Source of the DNA: Phycisphaerae bacterium
GTDB taxonomy: Bacteria; Planctomycetota; Phycisphaerae; Phycisphaerales; Phycisphaeraceae
Length of the DNA stretch: 64,000 nucleotides
Assembly: GCA_030425705.1 (NCBI GenBank)
Contig: JAUHZU010000003.1
Span: 62,001 to 126,000 of the forward strand
Reading direction: 5' to 3'
Part shown: piece by piece, positions 30,801-39,717 of the stretch
Position numbering within the stretch: position 1 is the first letter of the stretch
Layout of the letters: every line of letters starts with the position of its first letter
Notes under the pieces: model-generated
What the model was told of the DNA's origin: nothing
Databases searched by the model: none
What the model saw: only the letters and a program-made list of their open reading frames with translations
Translations under genes and position numbers: made by a program

Positions 30801-31324
30801 CGGTCCAGCCAGTCGAACAGCATGCCCGGCGACAGCTCGCCGCCGCGCTCGATCGCCAGGGTGAATTCTGCGGCGGCCTGCGGCCGGGGCACCGACTGCA
30901 TCAGCGCCTGGATCGGCGCGACGACGACCTCCGGGAACGGGTGCGGCGCATCGGCTCCTCGATCGGGATCGCCGAGCAGCTCAACGACCCCCAGCCGCTC
31001 GGCCAGCAGCTCGAGACTCACGCTCGTCTCGCCGGGCAGCACCTCCAGCGCGCCGAACCGCTGGGCCGTGAGCTTGTACCCCGCCGCGCTGAACAGCGCC
31101 AGGTCCTCCGCCGCGTCGTCGGCCTCGTCCAGGTGCGCCACCACCAGCAGCACCGGCCGGCCGGTCCGCACCGCCAACGCCCCGGCGAGCAGGGCCGTGC
31201 TCGACCCCCGCGAGCCGTCGGCGACCACCGCCCGATCATCCCCCGGACGCACCAACCGCTCCGCCAGCGCACGCGCGTGCGCCGACTCGACGATCTCGGC
31301 GAGCCAGGGGTGCGGGGATGGCAT
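27842..31324 (-). CDS. mfd: Transcription-repair coupling factor Mfd
   Basis: A 1160-residue DNA translocase that removes stalled RNA polymerase and recruits UvrA. The N-terminal UvrB-like part shows ALLAGALAVRTGRPVLLVV and GDFAVRGGIVDLYPP. The RNAP-interacting CarD-like domain has GDYVVHIDHGIALFAGI. The helicase motor has GDVGFGKTEVAIRAAFKA (about 640), VLVPTTVLAEQH and IDEEQRFGVEHK (about 738), then GRVGRWKHRAYCYLLL. The C-terminal TRCF domain ends the protein. Before the RID, roughly residues 420-450, is a Gly/Gln-rich insertion encoded by a repeated C-rich tract (30040-30080). The ATG at 31324 is chosen because the longer frame overlaps the upstream gene. Confidence 0.96.
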   Translation of the reverse strand: MPSPHPWLAEIVESAHARALAERLVRPGDDRAVVADGSRGSSTALLAGALAVRTGRPVLLVVAHLDEADDAAEDLALFSAAGYKLTAQRFGALEVLPGETSVSLELLAERLGVVELLGDPDRGADAPHPFPEVVVAPIQALMQSVPRPQAAAEFTLAIERGGELSPGMLFDWLDRAGYTRNDAIDQPGDFAVRGGIVDLYPPAGRAMDEASNPVPLGPVRLDFFGDEVETIHRINPDTLGSTAPLRRVSLIGARPAALQDDDNACLLDLLPSETVPVLHEVMELSEQARGYYERLNDPRGIYAPKTIFGKLLGRTHVEVNQYSADTGAAARKRLGKSNEAVQPVALPLAPLPPFDTDAKSAVTELGELSADHRVTVLCHKPAEAKRLRELLAEHSPDAVDRVALEVGDLHRGFVWGRGQGAEGPRGQVGEADHSVPQQSVPSLLVPHHELFHRYDTGRGSRNIRRVTSAAIDNAADAQAGKLVSDVFLDIDPGDYVVHIDHGIALFAGIKTMRREGTSQEYLTLEFADSAKLHVPATQIDLIQKYVGGFSGRPPLSKLGGKRWKKQKESVAEAVKDLAAELLRVQAARTVQPGIRYLADTAWQKEFEAEFPFDETEDQLAAIAAIKRDMAEPQPMDRLICGDVGFGKTEVAIRAAFKAAEFGKQVAVLVPTTVLAEQHERSFRARMADYPFTVESMSRFKTGKQQKSTLERVAKGQVDILIGTHRILSEDVRFADLGLVIIDEEQRFGVEHKNKLLQFRLTADVLTLSATPIPRTLHMSMVGLRDISSLTTAPVDRRAIVTEVIPYSRERIKQALVRELNRDGQVFFVHNRVHNIESVADDIRQLVPDARVIIGHGQMAPRELEKVMLTFIRGDADILVSTTIIESGIDIPTANTMFINQANHFGLAELHQLRGRVGRWKHRAYCYLLLPEDKSISEVATKRLKAIENYAMLGAGFKIAMRDLEIRGAGNLLGAEQSGHIAAVGYEMYCLLLEQATKRLKNEPIIDASKTHLELPFAGTLPKRYIKADKHRMSAYRRLTRVDTLAGLDAVVRDLTDAYGKPPPQAQTFIDITEVRIAAAALAVDKLQLEGPDLIFTLRAVGRAAANLQRVFTDAPGRLTVLDEKTLYWRPPARYIEAPDTLLAVLRKLLVRPVRSEAAVL

Positions 31325-31370
31325 GTCGCTCGTAGTGTAGCCCGAATCGGGACGTATTAGGCGCCAGCGC

Positions 31371-32015
31371 TTACCCGCCCTGCCCGGTGTCCGCCGGCTT
31401 CCCACGCGAGGTCAGCACGACCGGCACCTCGTAGTGCACCGGCCGGGGCGGCGGCTTCATGCCAGGCACCTCCGGGATGTCCGCAAACTCCAGGACCATC
31501 GCGATCTCGTCGCACGCCTGGTTCTTCGGGCACCGCACGCACTCGCTCCACACCTTCAGCGGCAGCGACATCCGGTCCACCACCGCGAACCCACACCGCT
31601 CGAAGAACTGCCGCTCGTACGTCAGCGTCATGACCTTGCGGATGCCCAGGTCCCGCGCCTCCTGCAGGCACACCGCGACGAGCTGCCGCCCGATGCCGTG
31701 CCCCCGGTACGTCGGGTCCACCGCGAGCGACGCACACTCCGCGAGGTTCGCCCACACGATCGAGAGCCCGCACACGCCGACGATGTGGGAAGATCGAGGA
31801 TCGAGGTGCGGGGATCGAGATTCCGAGTCTTCTTCACTCGCCCCGCGCCCCTCACTACTCGCCGCTTCCGCCTCCATCTCCGCGACATGGAACTCGCGGA
31901 TGTTCTCGTACAGCACCGCCTGCGACTTGGGGAGCATCTGCCCCAACTCGGCACAGTCATTAATGATGCGCCCCATCGCGGGCACGTCGGCAACCGTCGC
32001 TCGGCGGATCTGCAT
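31371..32015 (-). CDS. GNAT acetyltransferase, N-acetylglutamate synthase-like
   Basis: A 214-residue GNAT. It starts MQIRRATVADVPAMGRIIND. The acetyl-CoA loop is DPTYRGHGIGRQLVAVCLQEARDLG and the family end is YERQFFERCGFAVVDRMSLPLKVWSECVRCPK. This C-terminal pattern, with the two Cys of CVRCPK, resembles the short ArgA-like acetyltransferases that make N-acetylglutamate for arginine synthesis. Between the second and third core strands, about residues 48-80 are a low-complexity insertion (SSEGRGASEEDSES, HLDPRSSH), encoded by short direct repeats. The substrate is inferred only from similarity. Confidence 0.75.
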   Translation of the reverse strand: MQIRRATVADVPAMGRIINDCAELGQMLPKSQAVLYENIREFHVAEMEAEAASSEGRGASEEDSESRSPHLDPRSSHIVGVCGLSIVWANLAECASLAVDPTYRGHGIGRQLVAVCLQEARDLGIRKVMTLTYERQFFERCGFAVVDRMSLPLKVWSECVRCPKNQACDEIAMVLEFADIPEVPGMKPPPRPVHYEVPVVLTSRGKPADTGQGG

Positions 32016-32039
32016 GGCGGAAGGGTATCGGGTCTGGGG

Positions 32040-32516
32040 TCAAGGGTCTATAACGGTGTGACTGTCTGAGGCTTCTGGCTTGGGCGGGTAGTGATTATGG
32101 ATCGTGTCAATCAGCGCCTCATATCCGTATGGCGCGAAAGCGTATACGTCACCGAGCGGCTGTATCGCTGAAAACGTGTCACGGGTCTCATCAGTCAACT
32201 CGGCGGGGTTGGCAGTGAAGTCGATCTCGATCTCTTCGCGGATCAACTGGATCTCATCAGGCCATGTGTAGATACCCCGTGGTGGTGTTTGTATAGTTGC
32301 CAGCCCTTCCCATGATTGGGGCCACCGCCCATCGTTTTCATCCATATAGGTGCCCACGGCATCACAAACCTGAACAAGCGTATGGGAGCGCACTTCTGTG
32401 TCACTCATTCGCTTCGCCACATGAAATGCGATTACCCCAAAGTAAATGATGCCCGCCAGCGTGCTTGCAACTGCCACGATGACGACAGCTTTCCGGATGC
32501 GGTTTAGGGAAGACAT
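32040..32516 (-). CDS. Single-TM protein of unknown function
   Basis: A 158-residue protein with an N-terminal TM helix (AVVIVAVASTLAGIIYFGVIAF, residues 10-31) and an extracytoplasmic domain containing DAVGTYMDENDGRWPQSWEGL, which resembles the pilin/pseudopilin-like exported proteins frequent in planctomycetes. Base composition is lower in G+C than the flanking genes. It starts 12 bases after the ligA stop and could be the last gene of the ligA transcript. Confidence 0.5.
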   Translation of the reverse strand: MSSLNRIRKAVVIVAVASTLAGIIYFGVIAFHVAKRMSDTEVRSHTLVQVCDAVGTYMDENDGRWPQSWEGLATIQTPPRGIYTWPDEIQLIREEIEIDFTANPAELTDETRDTFSAIQPLGDVYAFAPYGYEALIDTIHNHYPPKPEASDSHTVIDP

Positions 32517-32527
32517 CGGGCAATCCT

Positions 32528-34741
<2,214 letters not shown>

Positions 34742-34859
34742 TTACTACGGCAGAAGCCCACGCTCGTCGAACTCGGGTTGCACGACATTGCCTAAGCCCG
34801 ATTCGTTGCTAAGTGTTGGTGAGTTTATAGCTTACCTATTCCTTGCCCCCTGCCCTTTA

Positions 34860-34875
34860 GGATCAACCTTGATCC
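34860..34875. promoter_or_regulatory. Operator-like dyad at the ligA / accessory boundary
   Basis: GGATCAACCTTGATCC is a perfect 7-bp inverted repeat with a 2-base centre, 128 bases upstream of ligA and 41 bases from the end of the accessory gene. Its left half (GGATCAACC) recurs at 35758-35766. It could be an operator or an insertion-site remnant. The rest of the gap 34733-34916 has nothing recognisable. Confidence 0.35.
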
Positions 34876-34916
34876 GATGTCGCCCCGGTTGACCCGGTTT
34901 TGTAGTGCAAGGGGTT

Positions 34917-35435
34917 TCAGAGGAACTCTTCGAGGCTGGGGTGGACTTGCCGGGGTTCCGTCGGCCGGGGCTTGATAAGCCGTGACTGTTCCCAGGCCAG
35001 CACGTCGCACACCCGGGCGTAGCGGATGCGGCCACGCTGTTCGTAGGGCAACTGACCCGAGTCCATCGCCGCGATCACGACCGCCCGCCGGCACCGCTGC
35101 TGCATGCGGATCTGGTTGACACTCAGCCAGCGGGATGCTGGGGCTTCCGGGGATTCCGGGGTTGTCTGCCCGGCTGGTGGTTGCGGCTGGGGCTGACCGG
35201 TGTCGGGTGGCGGGCTTGCGGGGTCACGGGGCGGCACGGCTGGGTTTCCGGGGGGTGCGAGTGGCTTGGTCCCTTCACCCGTGGCAGGGACCCAACGCTC
35301 GCCCCCCCCCGGAATCCAGCACCAGGTGCCGCCTCCCGCTCCCGGAAGGTTGTCCATCCCGATCCGAGAGGCCCCTGCCCTGTCCGCCAGCCGGTGGCGA
35401 ACCGGGAGCCCGGTGGTGTCGAACGCGATGAGCAT
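34917..35435 (-). CDS. Pro-rich protein with an excisionase-like helix-turn-helix
   Basis: About 172 residues. The N-terminal half is Gly/Pro-rich. Its middle (PRDPASPPPDTGQPQPQPP, TPESPEAPAS) is partly encoded by tandem TTCCGGGGA-type words. The C-terminal 65 residues have a MerR/Xis-like layout: WLSVNQIRMQQRCRRAVVIAAMDSGQLPYEQ, then RIRYARVCDVLAWEQSRL. Such small DNA-binding proteins are common on plasmids and integrative elements. The frame extends to 35516; the ATG at 35435 (MLIAFDTTGLPV) is a plausible internal start, but no convincing ribosome-binding site decides it. Confidence 0.45.
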   Translation of the reverse strand: MLIAFDTTGLPVRHRLADRAGASRIGMDNLPGAGGGTWCWIPGGGERWVPATGEGTKPLAPPGNPAVPPRDPASPPPDTGQPQPQPPAGQTTPESPEAPASRWLSVNQIRMQQRCRRAVVIAAMDSGQLPYEQRGRIRYARVCDVLAWEQSRLIKPRPTEPRQVHPSLEEFL

Positions 35436-35836
35436 CGCATCCAGCGTGTGCCGTGTCGTTGTCGCGGTGGTCCAGGGACCTCCTGCCCGCATGCCTGCGT
35501 GGCCCCGCGCCCGCACGGGTGTGTGACCTCTTGCGTGCCCGCCGTCACGGCTTCAAGCCCGCACGACCTCGCGGCGTCGTACACCCACAACCTCGTGTCC
35601 TCGTGAGTTCACGCACTCACGCACTCATGAATCACTGAAGTCACTCCGTCCTGGGTCCATGACCTCAAGCGTTCAAGCCCCCACGCCTTCAATCAGGTGT
35701 GGATAACACCGCAACTACTCTTGCCTCCGGGGGCAGGGTGTGTTGTGCTGGATCACAGGATCAACCGCCCGTGGTCAGGCACGCACGACCTCTTGCGTGC
35801 ACGGCCCCGGGCCCACACGAACGCAAACACCCCGCT
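35436..35836. other. Noncoding segment with a DnaA-box match and direct repeats, upstream of parA
   Basis: TGTGGATAA at 35698-35706 is the exact complement of the DnaA-box consensus and sits in the dyad GGTGT-GGATA-ACACC (35697-35710). The 14-mer GACCTCTTGCGTGC occurs at 35525-35538 and 35787-35800. The second copy is part of an inverted repeat GCACGCA/TGCGTGC (35779-35800). Short repeated words such as CACGCACTCACGCACTCA make the whole segment low-complexity. It may be a replication, partition or operator region of a plasmid-like element. Confidence 0.4.
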
Positions 35837-36727
35837 ATGACCTCCCGGAAGAAGAACACCCGCACAAAAAAGCAACCACAACCGGATCAGCCGCTCGGAG
35901 CGGTCATCGCCGTCGGCAACCAGAAAGGCGGCGTCGGCAAGACGACGGTCACCGTCAACCTGGCTGCGGCGCTCGGCGACGCCGGCCACCATGTGCTGGT
36001 CATCGACCTGGACCCCAGCGGCGGGGCCACGCACCACCTCGGCGTGGATCCCTACGCCTTCGAGGGCACCGTCGAGCTCCTCAACGACCAGAGCAACCCC
36101 GGAGATCTCGCGATCACCGAGGGCATGCCGATGAACGTCTCGCTGATCGCGGCACGCGACGAGCTGGGGAGCATTACCGGCGACATCGCCCGGCAGCTGC
36201 GGGCAGGGCTGACCCAGGCCCGTGCCGACTACGACTTCATCCTGCTCGACACCCCGCCCAACCCCAAGTCGCCGACGACCTTCGCGGCCTACGCGGCGGC
36301 GGACTGGTTCCTCTTCGTCACGACACCGCACTTCCTGTCCGTCCGCGGGCTGACCGAGGCCCTGCGGGACGTGGGCACGGTTCGCCAGGCGGTGAACCCA
36401 GGCCTCGAAGTGCTCGGGGTGGTGTTCAACGCCGTGGACACCCGCTCACTAGCACTCCGTGATACGAAGGCCTTCCTCAAGCAGCACCCCAGCCTACGGC
36501 CGTTCGGCCGCAAGGGCTTCATCCCGCACTCGGTGTTCCCCAACCGTGTCGCGGAGGAGGGGAAGACGCTGTTCCAGTCCCGGCAGACCCGGTACAAGGC
36601 CGTCACGCTCCGCTTCACGCAGATCGCCAGAGAGATCAACAAACGCTGCCGTGATCGCGGCGGGTTCCTCGCCCAAGCCCCGGCCAAGCGTCGGCCCACG
36701 AAGAAGGGAGCGCGTAGCCATGGCTAA
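35837..36727 (+). CDS. parA: ParA-family partition ATPase
   Basis: A 296-residue ParA/Soj ATPase that segregates plasmids or chromosomes by binding DNA nonspecifically in the ATP form. The deviant Walker A motif is NQKGGVGKTTVTVNLAAAL. Other family motifs are VLVIDLDPSGGATHHLG, the Walker B-like DFILLDTPPNPKSPTTFAAYAAAD, and a C-terminal block LFQSRQTRYKAVTLRFTQIA. The first 20 residues are basic (MTSRKKNTRTKKQPQP). ATG 35837 is chosen; an upstream in-frame GTG-type extension is not ParA-like. It overlaps the next gene by 8 bases, as parA and partner genes usually do. Confidence 0.9.
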   Translation: MTSRKKNTRTKKQPQPDQPLGAVIAVGNQKGGVGKTTVTVNLAAALGDAGHHVLVIDLDPSGGATHHLGVDPYAFEGTVELLNDQSNPGDLAITEGMPMNVSLIAARDELGSITGDIARQLRAGLTQARADYDFILLDTPPNPKSPTTFAAYAAADWFLFVTTPHFLSVRGLTEALRDVGTVRQAVNPGLEVLGVVFNAVDTRSLALRDTKAFLKQHPSLRPFGRKGFIPHSVFPNRVAEEGKTLFQSRQTRYKAVTLRFTQIAREINKRCRDRGGFLAQAPAKRRPTKKGARSHG

Positions 36728-37316
36728 AGCCCTCGACCGACCCCGCCCCAAGAGCACCATCGCCGACATGATCGACGGCGACCTGATCGATCAGGCCACC
36801 GGGACTACACCCCCGGAAGCCGCACCCCCGGAAGTGGAACCCCCGGAATCCCCGGAACCCCCGGAAGAAGCTGAGGTGGAGGTCACACCCTCGGCAGAGC
36901 AGGGGCTGGACGCAAGGGATCGCCCATCGTCGCTTCCAGCCCAACCGGCAGGTCCTGTTCCAGGGGTTTTGGAGGGGCAGGGAGGGCTGCCACAACGAAC
37001 CGGCGAGCACAGCGATATCCAGAAGATGTACCGGCTGACGCCGACCGCCACACGCACCGTGCAGCAGCTCTCGATGGTGCTGGGCGGCAGCCTGGGCTTC
37101 GACGTGAACAACAGCGTGGTGGTCCGCTCGGTGCTGCGGGTGGTGCACCAGGCATTGACGGAGATCGAGGCGAGTGTCACGGAGCGGGTCACCCCGCGGA
37201 AACAGCCCTCGACCGCGATCGGCAACGAGCACCTGCGTGATGCCCTGGAACAGGAGATCGCCGACGCGATCCGGGCGGGCATACAGCGGTATGCGGTGGA
37301 CAACGCCGGTCAGTAG
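36720..37316 (+). CDS. Probable ParA partner / partition adaptor protein
   Basis: A 198-residue protein whose ATG overlaps the end of parA, so translation is coupled. The N-terminus is basic (MAKALDRPRPKSTIADMIDGD). Residues 25-60 are a Pro/Glu tract (PPEAAPPEVEPPESPEPPEE) encoded by five near-tandem copies of CCCCCGGAA. The C-terminal 95 residues are helical (MYRLTPTATRTVQQLSMVLGGSLGFDVNNSVVVRSVLRVVHQAL) and end in a basic-acidic helix. No ParB nuclease-like domain is visible, so it would be a small centromere-binding type partner, as on plasmids. Function is inferred from position. Confidence 0.55.
   Translation: MAKALDRPRPKSTIADMIDGDLIDQATGTTPPEAAPPEVEPPESPEPPEEAEVEVTPSAEQGLDARDRPSSLPAQPAGPVPGVLEGQGGLPQRTGEHSDIQKMYRLTPTATRTVQQLSMVLGGSLGFDVNNSVVVRSVLRVVHQALTEIEASVTERVTPRKQPSTAIGNEHLRDALEQEIADAIRAGIQRYAVDNAGQ
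36810..36866 (+). repeat. CCCCCGGAA word array inside the parA-partner gene
   Basis: Copies start at 36810, 36825, 36840, 36850 (8 of 9 bases) and 36858. The same word, in other frames or strands, forms tandems at 62294-62320 and 35145-35161. Confidence 0.7.
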
Positions 37317-37617
37317 CTACATCACCCAGTGAAGACCCAACGCCGGGCCGGGCAGGGGTGCACGCCGTGCGTGTGTAAGTCACCCTGATCGGCAGATTGT
37401 GGCTTCCCTTTTCCGAACAGATGCGCTATGTCTATAGCTTCCGGGCGCCCCCGCGCCCGGCCGGGAGTCGAAACCCGACAGATGTTCGGCCTGCGGGCCG
37501 GATCGCGCCGAATACGGGCCTCGGCTTCCGGTCATCCGGGGGTCGGACCTCAATAAGGCGCACCCGCGTCTGTGGGTTTTCGACGGTCCGGTCCACCAGA
37601 CCCCAGGAGGCCTAGCC
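37317..37617. other. Noncoding gap, no gene seen
   Basis: It holds short G+C-rich dyads (for example GGGCGC.../...GCGCCC around 37444-37457) and, at 37604-37610, the Shine-Dalgarno of the small gene that follows. A T-loop-like string near 37471 does not fold as a tRNA. Nothing else is recognised. Confidence 0.4.
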
Positions 37618-37794
37618 ATGAACGATCAGACCATCAACGACATCCTCAAACCGCTGATCGAGGAGCTGCACAAAGTTGTGTACCACCTCACCGACATCCG
37701 ACGCGAGCTGCATCAGCGCGAGCTGAGGAAGGACAACTGCAAGCGTTCGGCATCGCCCGAACGGGTAGAAAAAGAAACCGTGCATTCCCGTTGA
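37618..37794 (+). CDS. Small 58-residue protein
   Basis: A short frame starting MNDQTINDILKPLIEELHKV and continuing YHLTDIRRELHQRELRK, ending KETVHSR. It is helical and probably forms a coiled coil. A strong Shine-Dalgarno (CAGGAGG, 37604-37610) lies 7 bases before the ATG, which is the main evidence that it is real. It may be regulatory or part of the partition/replication module; no family was recognised. Confidence 0.5.
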   Translation: MNDQTINDILKPLIEELHKVVYHLTDIRRELHQRELRKDNCKRSASPERVEKETVHSR

Positions 37795-37882
37795 CGCCGC
37801 GCGCAACTGAGTGCTTCTTTATACCGGCTTGCATGACCCGAACCTGTGTTGTTGAAGCTGGTGCCCTGCGTTCGGCGTCCGC

Positions 37883-37934
37883 GGTCTTCGCTTCCGCCCC
37901 CAGCAGCGTGGGGGGCGGGGCGTAAGCGAAGACC
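37883..37934. repeat. Large perfect hairpin in noncoding DNA
   Basis: GGTCTTCGCTT (37883-37893) pairs with AAGCGAAGACC (37924-37934). Inside it CCGCCCCC (37894-37901) pairs with GGGGGCGG (37911-37918). This 19-bp stem has only a 5-base bulge (GGCGT). No T tract follows on + and only ACATCGTTTTC is present, so it is not a standard terminator. It lies in the 523-base gap after the 58-aa gene. Smaller dyads follow (TCAGG/CCTGA, CGATTC/GAATCG near 38012-38037). Confidence 0.6.
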
Positions 37935-38044
37935 ACATCGTTTTCTTGCGACGACTGCCCGACCGGGGGTTGATTCACCGCCGATTCGATCTAAGATTCA
38001 GGCTGACAACCTGACTTCGATTCACTACGAATCGACTCCTGTTC

Positions 38045-38215
38045 TATCGAACCGCTAGCCCTCGGCTTGTCCGAGGGAGTTCACGCTCAGGGTCGTATTC
38101 GTCGGGTGTCGCGTGCCCCTCTGGGGCCCGACGCCCGGCGGATTGCTGCCGAGCGTGAGGGTTCTAGCGGACCTGATAGAGCGGTGGCGTCCGTCGGACG
38201 CCGAGCCCCTTTTTC
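38045..38215 (+). ncRNA. Candidate structured RNA with a three-way junction
   Basis: Outer helix CCGCTAG (38052-38058) with CTAGCGG (38164-38170). Inside it is a hairpin CCCTCGG/CCGAGGG (38059-38077) and a long arm TCACGCTC (38081-38088) with GAGCGTGA (38151-38158). The arm contains CGTCGGG/CCCGACG (38100-38133) and GCCCC/GGGGC (38115-38127). A further hairpin GGCGTCC-GTC-GGACGCC (38186-38202) is followed by GAGCCCCTTTTT. All pairings are exact. The region precedes the membrane-protein gene at 38318 by about 100 bases, so it may be its leader or an independent RNA. It matches no riboswitch consensus I know. Confidence 0.45.
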
Positions 38216-38317
38216 ATTGGGGAACCGCGATGCCTGCTCACACACGACATCTTCCGCCCACGACGCCGCTCGCCTGCACCTTTACTTCCCCTTCGGGACG
38301 TGTCAGGTTGATCCGAG

Positions 38318-39070
38318 ATGGCAGATCAAAGCGGCAACCAGTGGAGTTCGGGATCGACGCAGCAGTTCGGGCTGCTGATCGCCTATGTGCTGCCCGGCTT
38401 CGTCGCGTTGTGGGGGCTGAGCTACCAATCCCCGCTGCTGCGGCAGTGGCTCACCAGCCCGCAGGCATCCGTCGACTTCCCGACCATCGGCGGCTTCCTG
38501 TATGTCGCGCTCGCCTCGATCGCGTTGGGTATGACACTCAGCGCCGTACGTTGGCTGGTCATCGACCGGATCAACGAGCACACCGGCATGGCCCGGCCGC
38601 GGTGGGACGATACGAGGCTCCAGCAGAACCTCGGTGCCTACAACCTGCTGCGCGACATCCACTACCGCTACTACCAGTTCCACGCCAACGGCCTGCTGGC
38701 CCTGTTGGTTGTCCTCGCGGCCCACCCCCGCCCCCGTAAGCTAGACACGGCTGAAGACATCTGGGGCCTGTTGCCCGTAGATGTGCTGGATGCGGTGCTG
38801 CTGGTCTTGATCGTGGTGTTCTTCATGACGGCACGAGACAACCTGGCCAAGTACCACCACCGTGTGACGATCCTGTTAGACCACTTACCTGAACCCGAAA
38901 GGAGCCCACCGATGAGTAACGGTGGACACAAGCCCGAGACCGAGAAGGGCGCGGCGGCGAAGCCGCCCAAGCCCGCGAAGACCCATGAAATCCCCCGACC
39001 CACCGAGCCGGATAAGCGGGTGGGCCGGGGCGCGAAAAAATCCCAACAGGACGAAGACCAGCCCGCGTAA
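38318..39070 (+). CDS. Four-TM membrane protein with a basic Lys/Pro tail
   Basis: A 250-residue protein. Hydrophobic segments are at about 17-36 (FGLLIAYVLPGFVALWGL), 56-82 (IGGFLYVALASIALGMTLSAVRWLVI), 124-135 (GLLALLVVLAAH) and 152-170 (VLDAVLLVLIVVFFMTA). The last 55 residues are charged (EKGAAAKPPKPAKTHEIPRP). A GAAAGGAG sequence inside the gene precedes an in-frame ATG at 38912, so the tail could also be made as a separate 52-residue product. No family was recognised. It lies upstream of the exported 291-aa protein and the RHS gene, in the same direction. Confidence 0.55.
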   Translation: MADQSGNQWSSGSTQQFGLLIAYVLPGFVALWGLSYQSPLLRQWLTSPQASVDFPTIGGFLYVALASIALGMTLSAVRWLVIDRINEHTGMARPRWDDTRLQQNLGAYNLLRDIHYRYYQFHANGLLALLVVLAAHPRPRKLDTAEDIWGLLPVDVLDAVLLVLIVVFFMTARDNLAKYHHRVTILLDHLPEPERSPPMSNGGHKPETEKGAAAKPPKPAKTHEIPRPTEPDKRVGRGAKKSQQDEDQPA

Positions 39071-39094
39071 CGGAGCGGCCCCTTCAGTCTAGCA

Positions 39095-39124
39095 CCACGG
39101 CCCGGCGGAGACGGCGGGCCGTGG
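39095..39124 (+). terminator. Hairpin terminator-like structure after the four-TM gene
   Basis: CCACGGCCCG (39095-39104) pairs perfectly with CGGGCCGTGG (39115-39124), 25 bases after the stop at 39070. No T tract follows, so termination strength is uncertain. Confidence 0.5.
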
Positions 39125-39717
39125 ATTCGTGTGCAGGCAGAGGCATATCGGGGAGGGACGGGCGGGATGCCGGCTCGGTGCGCACAAGCAGCCAGGAACC
39201 GCAGCATACACACCACTCCAATTCGGGATCGACAAACCCATGACATCAGAGGGGCTATCGCGATCCGTGCAAAGAAACCTGTCAAGGCGCGCGCGCCAAC
39301 ACGGCTTTACACCCGAGGGTATGGGCAGATGTAGACACATCACAAAACGACCACCCCGCGAGCACAAGTACTCGCGGGGCAGCTTCCGGGGGCGGGCTCT
39401 TCGGAATCCGGTGTGTACCGACAAGATACCGCGGCGTCTCGTTGGGTCAAGAGAGGACGTTGGGGTTTTCAGCATGCATCAGGTTTTTACTTGGCGCGCG
39501 CAGGTACCACGGTTACAGTCCGCCTCGGGGAGGCGAGAAACCGTATCAGGGCATTCATGCCCGCGTGCATGGTGCGATCCGTCTCTTCTTCCGTCAGGGG
39601 ACAGTGCGTGTCACCGATTCAGGGAACCCAGCCCAAGTTCAGCCACCGCAAGGAGGACGTACCTCTGTACGCACGTCCCGGTGTTCTTGCGCTTCTCCAG
39701 CAGCGAGGCCATTAGCC
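39125..39717. other. Long noncoding leader with several hairpins
   Basis: No credible frame. Hairpins include CCCCGCGAG/CTCGCGGGG in the 39354-39380 region, CGCCTC/GAGGCG near 39523-39537, GGGCA/TGCCC near 39550-39564, and a dyad GGACGTAC...GTACGCACGTCC directly behind AGGAGG (about 39652-39680). AGGAGG is 60 bases from the next ATG, so it does not serve it. The segment may be a regulatory leader of the 39718 gene. Confidence 0.35.

Noticed and set aside
35520-35800. CRISPR-like array from repeated CACGCACTCA / GACCTCTTGCGTGC words
   Set aside because: Repeats are short, irregularly spaced and without constant spacers; no cas genes nearby.
37440-37500. T-loop-like string GGGAGTCGAAACCC suggesting a tRNA
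   Set aside because: The loop has 8 bases with the wrong order, and no acceptor, D or anticodon arms can be placed around it.
37883-37934. Integron attC site
   Set aside because: No core sites of the GTTRRRY/RYYYAAC type at the ends and no integron integrase in the window.
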